Origin: Basidiobolus meristosporus CBS 931.73
Lineage: Eukaryota; Basidiobolomycota; Basidiobolomycetes; Basidiobolales; Basidiobolaceae
Direction of reading: 5' to 3'
DNA length: 64,000 nt
Assembly: GCA_002104905.1 (NCBI GenBank)
Contig: MCFE01000242.1
Location: 1-64,000 of the forward strand
The translations under genes and the position numbers were made by a program. Below the pieces are notes generated by a model. That model was given only the letters and a program-made list of their open reading frames with translations. It did no database searches and was not told the DNA's origin. This document shows positions 1-10,437 of this stretch, piece by piece (the stretch's first letter is position 1; each line of letters begins with the position of its first letter).

Positions 1-259
1 TTTTTAGTTGCAATTTTGGTAGAAGTAATGAGCAGCTGGTTACCAAAGCTGGCATCAATGTTTGTTGGCATAGTATCCCCTTGTAAAGGATATATTCTGG
101 GCTTTTATGAAGCTAGAACCCAGGATATTGTGAGTTGTTGCTTTTGGAAAAGTTGGAATTTAAAAGATATTTCAATGGTATTTTACTAGCATTTTCTGAA
201 TTTTATTTCTTGGGGTAGGCCACTTGATAGGAATTATGGCCACCAGCTGTCCTCATGAC

Positions 260-540
260 TAATTGGACTTAAAGAAATTTGGTCCATTCAAGATCAAGAA
301 GAAACTTGGCCCAATTGTATACTCACTAAAATTGCCACCTAGTACAGAGATCCACAACATATTTCATGTATTGTCCCTAGAGCCAGTCAATGAAAGTACC
401 CTTCCAAACCAACTCCTGGTAGGCTCCCAAGCCATCCAAGCAGCAACGCATGAAGAGTTAGAAGTCTAACAAGCAAATATATTAGACCTCAACTCTAATA
501 GTTTGTAAACTGGATTGGTTACAGCCCAAATGATTAAACT
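260..540 (+). pseudogene. Ty3/Gypsy retrotransposon pol 3' end, degenerate fragment
   Basis: The translation from about 263 carries the end-of-integrase signature of Ty3/Gypsy elements: KKFGPFKIKKKLGPIVYSLK, then PPSTEIHNIFHVLSLEP, which in intact elements leads into a chromodomain. Here the frame stops right after EELEV at about 469 and only a vague remnant follows, so the chromodomain is broken. No protease, reverse transcriptase or LTR is visible upstream in the 260 bases available. It is a dead fragment in an AT-rich repeat nest, and its true 5' part may lie left of the window. Confidence 0.75.
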
Positions 541-984
541 TTTGAACTAGCAACATACATCTCCAACTGCTAAAATCTTGTTATGCTATTTCACTATACA
601 CACCCTGAGAATCCAAAACCCCAAGTGTATCAAAAGCCCTTTAGATGAGGAGAATAGTGTCATGATCACCTGACATCACTGACTATCAATGATCATATCA
701 AATTACATTGGGGAAGAAATCCCAGCTCCTTCAAGAATGTTCTACTAAATTCTAGCAGCTTATGGAGAGTTCCAAGTGAATATTGCTTAATAGAACCAGG
801 TCCATAGACAGAATTATCTGGACCATTACCTTAAGCCAGACATATATAATAAAGATAAGATAAGTAGTACCAAATGGCAGGCTATAAACTGCCAGCAACC
901 TCAATAAAGACAAATTGAACTTGGTTCTAACTCAACCAGCTTAAGAGGGCTTGTAGCCATCTGAAAGTCCAGACTTTCTTTATT

Positions 985-1330
985 AGGCTATGGATTGCAG
1001 CTTGATGTGTATTATGCAAGGATCATGTCCAGACTTATCATACCCAGTGGGAGCAGTTAGTCAGTGTAATCAGAATTATGAACTTCATGGTATGGCAGCA
1101 GCTGAGAGGATATTTACTTATCTAAAGGAACAGGTGGCTAGTGCTCAAAGTACATTTATAAGGATTCAAAGCATGATCATTTGGAATACTATAATTCAGA
1201 TTGGGGACAAAATCTGAACAGCAGATCCACCACAGGATGCTCCATTCTTTACTGTAAAGAAGCAATTGCATGGAACTCAAGAAAAGCAACTAGCCATAGC
1301 ACTTTCCACCACTGACATGTTGCAAGAGTC
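985..1330 (+). pseudogene. Ty1/Copia pol fragment (end of reverse transcriptase, start of RNase H)
   Basis: The translation from 990 contains MQGSCPDLSYPVGAVSQ and then AAAERIFTYLKE, the end of the reverse transcriptase and the linker to RNase H in Ty1/Copia polyproteins (intact form: TRPDLAYAV..., RYLKGT). A second short piece at about 1252-1316 reads EKQLAIALSTTD, the conserved ALSTTEAEY stretch of Copia RNase H. Stops and a shortened spacing show that this is a relic. It continues in the fragment at 2778-3045 after a 1.45 kb interruption. Confidence 0.8.
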
Positions 1331-1651
1331 TTGAGATATTGATAATGTTTGGGAGAACAAGTGGATTATGTGGCTTTCACTTAATGATTTATTGGATGCA
1401 AAAGTAGTATTTATAATATTACATGATCTTCACATAACAAACACAAAGAATATGCTTTGAAAAGAATGTGTGAAGGTATGGGCCCATGTGAACAACTTTG
1501 AGAATTTTCATGCTTGATCTTGGTGAGAATACTCCAAGTAAATCCTGACAAGAAAGTTGATCAGTATTCTCATAAGATTTTTAGGTAATGATCCAAGAGA
1601 ATTAGTTGTATCACTATTTAGTTGGAATCACGGATTTTTATAACAACAGGG

Positions 1652-2392
1652 AGAGTGAGTAAATAGACCTGTTCCATTGTATAGTGCCACATTGAGCAAT
1701 GAGTTCCAAGTAGTGCCATCATGTGCCAGAGAGGCAAAGCTGGCCCATACTTGGCCACAGAATGTGAGACATAGTTGTTCATCTTAATGTAAAGCAGCCC
1801 CTGTGTCTCACCCAGTCTGCTGGACAAAATCCATATTTTGACCTTTTTTTTGGGATCAATGTTGTGCATGGTGTGTAAGAGCAGGGAAGGAATGAAGACA
1901 TGTATTTGGTACTCAATACCCATGGCACTCTGAATCTAGCTCAAGAGGTTTGTAGCATGTCACAAAATGCATGGGACTATCTGGCATTATAAGTGCTTTG
2001 TATAGATTCTACTTTAGGGCTAATATTTAAATCAAGTGTCCGATTGTACCAGTGGGCCAAGATAGTATCATGCATTTTTATGACATGTTACATACATCTA
2101 GAGCTAGATTCAGAGTGTCATGGGTATTGAGTGCTAAATATATGTCTTTAGTCCTTCTGTGCTCTTACACATCATGCACAACACTGATGCAAAAAAAGCA
2201 GTCAAAAATTTGATTTTCTCCAGCACAGTGGGTGAGACCTAGGGGCTGCTTTGCATGAAGGTGTTGAACTATGTCTCACACTCTGTGGCCAAGTATAGGT
2301 CTGCTTTGCCTTTCTAGCACACTATAGCACTATTTAGCACTCATTAGTCAATGTGATACTATCAAACAGCACAAGTCTAATAGACTGTGAGG
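1652..2392. repeat. Large imperfect palindrome (foldback repeat)
   Basis: Bases ~1652-1985 match the reverse complement of ~2056-2392 at roughly 80-85 percent by eye, with a ~70 bp spacer near 2020. Anchors: GAGCTAGATTCAGAGTG at 2101 is the complement of the stretch ending at 1942, and CTATGTCTCACA at 2269 pairs with the stretch near 1768. The left arm holds a 101-codon minus-strand ORF (1618-1923) of unknown function, and the right arm carries a broken copy of it on plus. It may be a foldback transposon or two copies of one repeat inserted head to head. Confidence 0.75.
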
Positions 2393-2777
2393 CTACAAAA
2401 GAGCATTGTGACTAAGAAAGCTTTTTGATGACCTAGGTATATTTCAAAAGCCCCTAACACATTCCATGAGAAATAAAATCAGAAAAAGCCAGCAGAGTAA
2501 CATCACAATATTAGCAAAATTCCCACTTTTCCCAAAGTAACAACTCTGAATATCTCATGAGCCAGCTTCACAGCTGATAGGCTGACATCTTCTCCAGGGG
2601 GAGACTAGGCCAACAAGCAATGTTACCAAACTTGGTAATCAATTGCTAGTTACTTCCACCAGAAATTGCAACTAACAACCTAAAGTAGAAACACCAGCTG
2701 AATACCAGCAAAAAACCATCAGAACTCCTGCTGAATTCTGGCTAAAAACCTATTGAACTCCAACTTTGAGATGTTTC

Positions 2778-3045
2778 ATAGGGATTATTCCAGGATAATC
2801 AGGGATGTATGCAATTTGGTAGTAATTCAAAATTATATACTAGAACCAGGCTCGTAGGTATTAGACATCAATTCATGAGGGAAGCTATAGAAAGTAAGTT
2901 AGTCAACTTAATTTACATCCCTAGAGATGAAACAATTGCCAACATATTCACAAAGCAATCAACAAAAGAAAATTTTGATTATCTTCATTCATTATTCAAA
3001 CTGGTTGACAAGGATATCTGTTTGGTAGGAGATATTGTAGTTTAG
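2778..3045 (+). pseudogene. Ty1/Copia RNase H C-terminal fragment
   Basis: In frame from about 2778 the translation reads LFQDNQGCMQFGSNSKLYTR, then LVGIRHQFMREAIESK and YIPRDETIANIFTKQ. These match the Copia RNase H end (EDNQGAIALA..., HIDIRYHFIRE..., VPTEDMVADIFTKPL). It ends at a stop at 3043-3045. It is probably the 3' half of the same dead element as the 985-1330 fragment, the two being separated by the palindrome. No LTR or primer-binding site was recognised. Confidence 0.8.
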
Positions 3046-4486
3046 TAATTACACCTAATTATTCTAATTTAGTCACTTGGATCATTACCTACAAATCTTA
3101 GGCTATTCATTATATAGACAAGCATCACTTACAGATTGTAAATCCCCCCAAAACACCTTAGCTCTCTCAATGAGAGCTTCGATTAAGTCAACATTACCCA
3201 ACAAACAATGTTCAAGTCATATTCTTTGCTTAGAATGCCAATAACTCTTATCTGGCTACGTTATTTTTTAGCATTAGTAGTACATGTACATACTTGGCAA
3301 AATAAAGATTTGACCATAATGATGACTTTTCCCTCCCCCACTTTAAGAATAATAGACTATGATCCAAGTGACCAAATCAACTGAATATTCAGACTGAATT
3401 ACAAAATTTGCAACTTTTAGTATATGTAATGGTCCACAAACAATGCTACAGGCAATGAGGCTACATATGAGTACACACCTCTACCTCTGAAGCACCAATT
3501 CCCTCATTCCTCCAGTGCTTCTTCTGTAAAGAGCTTCTAGTCTGTGTGAACACATACTATAACTCTGACATGCCAGTCTTGCCCAAACTCCTTGTTGGGA
3601 TTTACTTCAAATATTTTACTAAACATTAGGTACCCAAAATGGGAGAATTTGTAAGTTGTCCAGAGGCCCCCAAACTCTGAACACATTCTCTTCTGACCTT
3701 CCTAAGCATATTGTGTACATTTATTTTGCCAAGACTACATTGATTAATCATTAAGTGAAAACTGCACCGATTTCTATTCTTCGAATCACTTCCAACAACA
3801 GCATACCCAAGGGCAACAATATTTCCTCAACATCCCGTATTGTTAGTAAGTCTAAAGATTGTCATACAATATTTGCATCCCTTGATTGTCCCTCATTTCT
3901 AGCACTGCCAAGCATAGATTGTAACAAAGTTCACTATCTCCTTTTACACTAGTTTGGAATTAATAGTTACACAACGATTGCAGCATGTGGCTTGTGCATT
4001 TTATTTGAAATCAAGATTTCGCTGATTGGTGATGGTCCAAGTTGGGACCACCCCCTGTCTTTGCCAGATTCAACCAAATTAGAAAAGTAAGCATTCAGTC
4101 TTACATCCATTTCCAAGCGCTAGTGACAGGGATGATTAGCTAAGTCTAACGATTAGAAGCTCTAACAGCACGGATAACACCCCTAATCAATGTGGCGCAC
4201 AACTGCGCTGATTACTCACTACGTACCGGATCCGATCCCAATTGCCCTGAAGAGTAACTATTTGCTAAACCTTGAAAGTTGCTTTGAGGCAACAGTTTTA
4301 TATCAACAAGCGAAAATGAAGTATGCATCATATCTGTCTCGACGGCGGCATAGGAACACGTTACACTGGATAATCTGCCAGTACTCGTTGCCTCACGCAG
4401 CGAATCTCCATATATTCCACATAGCATCAACCGGGACAGCAATGCTCACACATGGGAGTGTTTAGCCAAGGTAATTTACACTGTTC

Positions 4487-4540
4487 ATCTCTGAGAGCAA
4501 ACTAGTCTATACATGATCTCTGAGAGCAAACTAGTCTATA
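4487..4540. repeat. 25-bp direct repeat, 2 copies
   Basis: ATCTCTGAGAGCAAACTAGT followed by CTATA occurs exactly at 4487-4511 and again at 4516-4540, with a 4-base spacer (29-bp period). The identity suggests a recent duplication. No function is evident. Confidence 0.85.
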
Positions 4541-5204
4541 TGTGTTATGCTTTGACTCCTCCGCCTGCCCAATGCCAATCAACGAAACCAGACTCCTCAG
4601 TACCCACGACCGCCCTGGCTGTCAAGCATGCACTCTTCTACAGAAGCACTGTTCATGTTGGTTTCTACACTTTTGCATGACCGTTATTATCCTAGCTCTA
4701 TTAGTCAACCAGTTCATGAACATGCTCCGGAATTCTTGATGTATGTCTTGGAGCAGGCTCAGCCGACCAACATTTACACAACGGACAAGCGAGTTGTGTT
4801 TACCACCGGCTTTATTTCAGCATAGACCAATCATAGTTATAACCGACATACTCGCATTACAAACTATAACCCCGATGGTTGCCACATTCTATTTCAGCAA
4901 ATCAGAGAATGAGAAAGATGTTCACATATACAGAGCGTGTTAGGGCTAGCGAGCACGGTAAATCCCAGGAAAAAGCTCCTGAGTGGCTACTCCATAAGGC
5001 TATTATTTATTGGAGATTTTCCGCTAACAACTGATGAACTTTGACCATATGCGGCTCAAAGAAGGAGTGTAGAATGCAGCTTGGGAGGTATATAGAGCAA
5101 GGGTTATTTACTTTTACTCTTGTTGATAATTCATTCTATCTTCACTTCTACGCAACCAAGGATGATGCATGAATCAGGCTTCACCAAACCAGATTCAGTA
5201 CGGC

Positions 5205-5325
5205 ACATTTGTGTGATACCCTTAGTAAAACCCTACTTAATATCTAGTATGGCTCCTTTGTGTAATACCCTTTTTAATACCCCATTTGTGTAATACCCTT
5301 ATTAATACCCTATTTAATATACTAC
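5205..5325. repeat. Imperfect short repeats of TTTGTGTAATACCCTT
   Basis: Three near-copies of TTTGTGTAATACCCTT occur within 120 bases (starting near 5209, 5251 and 5285), interspersed with TTAATACCCTA-like variants. It is a local degenerate repeat upstream of the first homeobox gene. No role can be assigned. Confidence 0.65.
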
Positions 5326-5522
5326 TGAAACTCATGCAACGCTTGGTGTTTCTACTATTGTCATGGAAATTTCTCACAACCTGCATGTAAATATGATCGG
5401 GAATACTGCCACAATACAGTGGATTCAAGCCAGTATCATGCGCCTTAGATAATATTTTAATCCAGGGGGCTTCAACATTTGATCTACTCCTCTTGTAGGA
5501 TCATATTCATTTACTGCATCAA

Positions 5523-6707
5523 ATGCCTGACAAACTCACGAATATTCCCCATTTCGAGTGGTATAAAGGCCAGCCAAATCTCCTCAGGAATTCTTTTAGG
5601 AATCCTGTCACTCTAATGAGCACAAAATATCCATTCAACAAGACAAATATATCTTCCCGCTCCTGCTTTGACTTGATAGAATCCCCATTCACCCTAGATG
5701 TCGATAGAGTAGCTCGTTCTGTTGGTTCCATGAAAGATCATGATTCTTGTATCGGTGAGTAAACGCCTCTCCCGACGGATCCTGCTGCTGGATACTGACA
5801 TTATCTTTCTTTAGATCTGAAAAGAAGCACCTTGCCACTACCTTACCCAAGCTCTGATGACGAGAGAACCAGCAACCTAGCATACATAGAGCCGGGCAGC
5901 AAGAAGTCTCAACGTTTGGAAGAGGCTGCCACCTGGCAGAGTCCCAGCGTGTACAATGACTATCACAACAGCACCAGACCGGAGACGGACAATAGAGTAC
6001 CAGAAGGGGGGATGGCGAACCCACAGTTAAGCCAAGACTTTTATAACCGCCGGCATGAGTACCAGTCGCCTGAGATCGACCTTCAACTACAATACATCCT
6101 ACAGACCATATTTCAGGACGGGTTTAATGACACATCAGATGATTTGGGAATGAAGGCTAAACGGAAGCGGGCAAGCCCGGAGCAGCTGCGTATATTGAAC
6201 CTCGTATTCCAGCACACCTTCTTTCCCTCTACTGAGCTGAGGAGTCAACTGGCTCGGCACCTACGGATGAGCCCTAGAGCAGTGCAGATTTGGTTCCAGA
6301 ATAAGAGACAATCCTGGAAGCTGTCCAAACATAAGCGCGCGGACAACGCGCCCTCCGTAACTAGAAGCCCATCACCTTATCCCAAGCGAGATCCGACCTC
6401 AGCTGTGACGGGCACTACCTCTAGACAATTGCCTGGCTTTTCGGAACTGGCGGGTCTGAACGCTCCCAACAATACCGCGGTGGAGGATCCAACACAGGAG
6501 ATAGGAATGTTGCGCAACAGCATTCCAGAATCGACAATACCAGTCCTTCCGCCTTTGCAGCAGGTGTTCACGAAATCATCCCCCGGGTCCCAAATGCCAC
6601 AACTACCTCCCATCAATCACCTTATCCGGCAGAACTTTCCGTTTACCTTAATTTTGTACTGTCGCCCACAAAAACCCTGTCAATATAATTTTGCCTACTC
6701 GATCTAA
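5523..6707 (+). CDS. Homeodomain transcription factor (homeobox gene 1)
   Basis: Two-exon model: 5523-5754, intron 5755-5814 (GTGAGT...CTTTAG, 60 bp), 5815-6707; 374 residues. The joined frame is open and the junction codon is GAT. The homeodomain is at about residues 192-251: basic arm KAKRKRASPEQ, helix 1-2 region with FFPSTELRSQLARHL, and the recognition helix VQIWFQNKRQSWK with the invariant W, F, N and R. Flanks are Ser/Pro-rich and disordered. Near the C terminus a short LPPINHL motif matches LPPISHL in the second homeobox gene, so the two are paralogues. Such proteins bind DNA in the nucleus and in fungi often control development; the targets are unknown. The start is the first ATG of the open frame, but internal ATGs (for example MSTKYPFNK) are possible. 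The last 25 residues look untypical and may be mis-modelled. Confidence 0.85.
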
Positions 6708-8264
6708 TTATCTGCGTTACGGCTTTCATGTTCTAATTACCTGCATCATGGAATTCATTGCCACTCACTCACATCCTCAATGCTTGATTGATCAATAAAA
6801 GCAAGAGCATGAAACACCGGAAATTAATAGCGCGGTGCAGCATAGCAAAAATGGTGTTCAGGCACTGTTGCAACAACATAGAAGGTGTCAGGAGTGAGGT
6901 CAAACATGGTCTAATTCCTTGTGCGAGCTAGGATTAATCAGGCTAAATTGGGAGGAGGGGACAAGGGATTCCTTAATTGGTTATAGTTACAACATTTCCT
7001 CACACCACCTTGTGTCTGTTTCGGGATGTTTCAATGGGTTAGGGTTAATAATGCAGCCTTAATAACATGAAGATCCAGCATGATTACGAAATAGCAGCGT
7101 CGAAGGCATGAAATAATGGATTCCTGATCAGCCTCATGCATCCAAGACACGTGCTGTACCGACCCCACCAGGAAACTGACTGCATGAGGCTGCGCATTAC
7201 ATCCTTCCTGAGGATCTCTCCTAGTTTCATTGATTTCTCGTTCCAAATACGTATCCCAATTCCATGTCATCGCAAATGAAATTTCGTGATGAAAAGCAAT
7301 ACATTGCTGCACCGCTTGCTGAAAAGCAGCCTGATCGATTGAGTCAGAATTTTGCACCTACGTAGCTGGGATCACTACGTAACTGATACAAGTGGCTTCC
7401 TCTCTCCGCAGAAGATGGCCACTCGTTTGAAACGCGCTCCCACATCATCTGTCAAAAACGGACGCCCATTCGCTTGCTTCGACACTGCTGTTGCTGTCCT
7501 TGCCTCAACCCTCCGGATACGGCTAGTGAGTAAGACATCGCTTCGAGCCAATGTTTTCTGACCAAATATATGCTACGCGAAGTAGGTAAAATGGATCCCA
7601 TACAGAGATCATCAGAAAATGGGATGCGAAGAACACCGGGTTTCAGGAGGCGTGAAACCTTGATGCGTAACCAGAACATTGTTGAATTAGAGTGGCAAAT
7701 AATACTTAGCGGGGGTGACGCATGGAGACTTTGGAGTAGATCGGGGGGATGAATTAGCTATATTCGATCGGGAATGGATGCGTGAAGGATGCGTGAATGG
7801 ACGCCGGATGAGATTCCGAAATTAGCCTTCACCGATTGATGGGCTGGGGTCCCAGTGTCCACTCTGTGGCTCGACCAGGCGGCTCGGCGATTCCCATCCA
7901 GATGACTCGACAGCACAGGGTTTCCATACCAAACAATGGATGAGATATATTTAAAAAGACCAATTTTTCGCAACTGCGACAAAAATCAACGGAACACTAT
8001 GTACAATGGTAGTAGCGTGGTGGAGAGGGATGGGATGGGATGGGATCATTACTACTCAATACAGTAACAGAGTGAATGGAGTCAAGTTGATGTTCTATCG
8101 GTATGATTGAGTGGTCAAATAATTTTGATTCAAAAGGATCCCAGGTACGGGCTGTTCAGTGGTTATGTGAGGGCCTCTCCGCACTTCCATGGCTCAAAAC
8201 AATCGAAATATATATGCAACAAAAAAGGTATAAACCAATTGGAATTGCCACAGGCGCTCCTCTC
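6708..8264. other. Intergenic region between convergent homeobox genes
   Basis: No gene is recognised. A 108-codon minus-strand ORF at 7031-7357 (starting MQNSDSIDQAAFQQAVQQC) has fairly natural composition but no known motif and no clear splice partners. A plus-strand ATG at 7414 (MATRLKRAPTSS) is preceded by an acceptor-like CTCTCCGCAG and followed by a GTGAGT at about 7527. Either might be an exon of an unknown gene, but I cannot support a model. Confidence 0.4.
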
Positions 8265-9278
8265 TTAATAACGGAACGATCCCGCACCAATAGTTCGGGG
8301 CTCTTGTTTGATAATCTCATTCAACGACGGAAGTAGTGGGCGACTGGGCTCGATGGGGCGGCTCTCAACACAAGGAGCAGAATGCTGGATGCTGTAGTCA
8401 GTCGTGATGTTGGATTCCAAATGCGAGATAGGCGGCAATTGAAGGCTGTTGTTGGTGGATTGCATTGCGTAGGCTGGTGAAGAACAGGCTGAAGACTTCG
8501 GAGATGCGATGGTTGGGGTGGTGGCGGCGCTTGTTTCTGGGGATGATGGGATATCCTCAAACTTCTCATTTTTGTTTGCGAAGAATTTGTTTCTTATACG
8601 CCAGGCTTGACGTTTGTTTTGAAACCATATCTGGACCGTTCGAGGGCTCATGCCTAGCTGTTTGCCTAGCTGGATGCGGAGCTCGGTGGAGGGGAAGAAT
8701 GTTTGTTGGAATAGCTGGTTGAGAACTTTTAATTGGGTGGCATTCGCCCTCTTGCGCTTGGGCTTGACAGCGGAGGGGCACTGGGACTCCTCAGCTGGAT
8801 GGGGGTAACCGGGAGGCAGGTATTGCACATCGTATGGATGGTATCGTGGCAAGTCCATGCCTAGGGCAGCAGAGCCCGGCGTTACGAAGACGGGGTTACT
8901 CGACTCATATCGGGCTTTGTCGGGGCTTCCGTAAATATTCTGGCCCAGACCAACTTCGCGAAGGTTACACTGCGCGTTGGGTGGGGCATTCTGTAAACCA
9001 GGTTTATGATGGTTTTGGGAGGGATAGTAAGGAGCCCTTGATTGGTTAGAGGGTAAATAGCCACCTCGAAACTCCGGATACATCGCAGGATGGTTGGTGC
9101 TGTGGTAACGAGTCGCGCTCACACCATATTGGTCATTAAATTCATGATTTGTCGAGGGAAAGCCGCCTTTGTATGCTCTCTGACTAAGGTGGCTACTATA
9201 GTGTGTGGCGATAGACGAGAGGTTCCTCGAGGTTGAGGAGTAAGGAGGCTCGACGGTCGCGTAGTTGTGAGAATCCAT
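8265..9278 (-). CDS. Homeodomain transcription factor (homeobox gene 2)
   Basis: Single-exon gene, 337 residues. The homeodomain lies at about residues 172-231: KPKRKRANATQLKVLNQLF, FFPSTELRIQLGKQLGMS, and the recognition helix VQIWFQNKRQAWR. The N-terminal half is Tyr/Pro/Ser/His-rich and looks disordered. The C-terminal part is Ser/Thr/Pro-rich with LQLPPISHLE, then a conserved-looking tail LLPSLNEIIKQEP. It is a nuclear DNA-binding regulator by family and a paralogue of homeobox gene 1: the domains share FFPSTELR, MSPR and VQIWFQNKRQ. The ATG is supported by a TATA-like box about 60 bases upstream. The long flanking non-coding stretches on both sides suggest extended regulation, which is inference. 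Confidence 0.92.
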   Translation of the reverse strand: MDSHNYATVEPPYSSTSRNLSSIATHYSSHLSQRAYKGGFPSTNHEFNDQYGVSATRYHSTNHPAMYPEFRGGYLPSNQSRAPYYPSQNHHKPGLQNAPPNAQCNLREVGLGQNIYGSPDKARYESSNPVFVTPGSAALGMDLPRYHPYDVQYLPPGYPHPAEESQCPSAVKPKRKRANATQLKVLNQLFQQTFFPSTELRIQLGKQLGMSPRTVQIWFQNKRQAWRIRNKFFANKNEKFEDIPSSPETSAATTPTIASPKSSACSSPAYAMQSTNNSLQLPPISHLESNITTDYSIQHSAPCVESRPIEPSRPLLPSLNEIIKQEPRTIGAGSFRY

Positions 9279-9338
9279 GGAATATAGATACCTTGACTTG
9301 CAATACTAAAGCAGAGAGGAGATTACAACAAGAAATGG

Positions 9339-9346
9339 TATATATA
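9339..9346 (-). promoter_or_regulatory. TATA-like box of homeobox gene 2
   Basis: TATATATA lies 61-68 bases upstream of the ATG of homeobox gene 2, read on the minus strand. The spacing fits a TATA box with a short leader. Assigned by sequence only. Confidence 0.5.
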
Positions 9347-9715
9347 GCAAACTGAGAGTACAGCTCTCCTAGAACCCACGCCATAAGCAAGACCTTGACG
9401 GCCTTTTATATGGCTGGTTAATATGTGTCACTGCAGACATGAAATGGTTCTATTGGGCAAATGGCGATTAGGATCCCGAATGAGCCCTAGACTTGAAAAC
9501 ATTGATTAACATGCTGGACTAAGGTTGCTCCCCACTCCTCCATTTGAAACCATTCTATAATGAAAAGCAAATTAACTCGGATCGGAGTGTGTGAAAGGTG
9601 GATCAGAGATGGGGTTAGGGTCCATGAAGTGAAATCAGGGTTGTGTGGGCTCAGTGATACACAAATCCGCTGTTTTCCGAGGCGATCTCCTACCGCTATA
9701 TTGTGAGCTTGGCGG

Positions 9716-9812
9716 CGGTGCGTTTTAGCCTGCGAATTATGGGTTTTGTCGGGATGAGATTTAGGCTGCGAATGATTGATTTTGTGGTGGTGGATTTAGG
9801 CGGCGAATCTAT
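9716..9812. repeat. Imperfect tandem repeat, about 3 copies
   Basis: The pattern TTTAGSCTGCGAAT...GATT/GGTTTTGTSGKGRTG recurs three times (cores near 9723, 9761 and 9797: GCCTGCGAAT, GGCTGCGAAT, GGCGGCGAAT) with a period near 37 bases. Copies differ by several substitutions, so it is an old repeat. Confidence 0.6.
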
Positions 9813-10358
9813 TGCAAATACATTTTAAGAAATGCTCTGAGCGGTGGTAGGATTAATGGGTGATCTGAGTACAATCCGCGCAAAGTTGGAGCTAATCTTT
9901 CTGGTGAAACACTGTTGCATATGTACTTTCCCAGCAGGCAAGGTTGGCGGAGTCCAGACTTTGTGTGATCTATTGGATTTTGGTGTAAAAGCGTGTGCAT
10001 CACGACCAAGTGTGAACTAAGCTCTGTTGCTACGTGTCATCCCGTGTGAATCATGGAGGACCTGAGCCCAAGCCCTGGTGAGATTAATCACTTCTTAATC
10101 AATAAACCCTATTTAGATTAGCTATCGTTTACTCAACAAGGATGTCAGGCCGGCCTCCTAACGGGTTTCTTTCAGTATAAGAGATGCGAAGGCGGAGGCC
10201 ATTGGTTGGAAATACCATGACCAATGAAATGGGTGTATGCAACATTGTGGCATCTTTTGCACTCGAGTGCTTATGGACTACCATGCCAGCACCCACCTTG
10301 GCCAAGGTAGGTATGCCTGGCAACACCAGTGTAAGATGCTCCGGAGCCAAAACGAGTA

Positions 10359-10437
10359 ACTTACAAATCAAAAGCTCAGAGCGGTAATGACTTACAAATC
10401 AAACCCTCAGAACGGTAACGACTTACAAATCAAAAAG
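10359..10437. repeat. 31-bp tandem repeat, 2.5 copies
   Basis: ACTTACAAATCAAA begins at 10359, 10390 and 10421, a strict 31-base period; the unit continues with CTCAGARCGGTAAYG. The first two copies differ at about five positions and the third is partial. It is intergenic, with no obvious function. Confidence 0.85.

Larger units (their letters stand above)
3046..5522. other. AT-rich region without a recognisable gene
   Basis: ORFs here are under 95 codons, overlap on both strands (for example 4190-4465 plus and 4212-4442 minus) and resemble nothing I know. Apart from two short direct repeats listed separately I see no gene, RNA or element boundary. It is probably old, decayed repeat DNA flanking the homeobox locus. 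Confidence 0.5.

Noticed and set aside
4190-4943. Several overlapping ORFs of 65-91 codons on both strands
   Set aside because: They overlap in different frames, carry no motif and have no splice context; expected by chance in this length.
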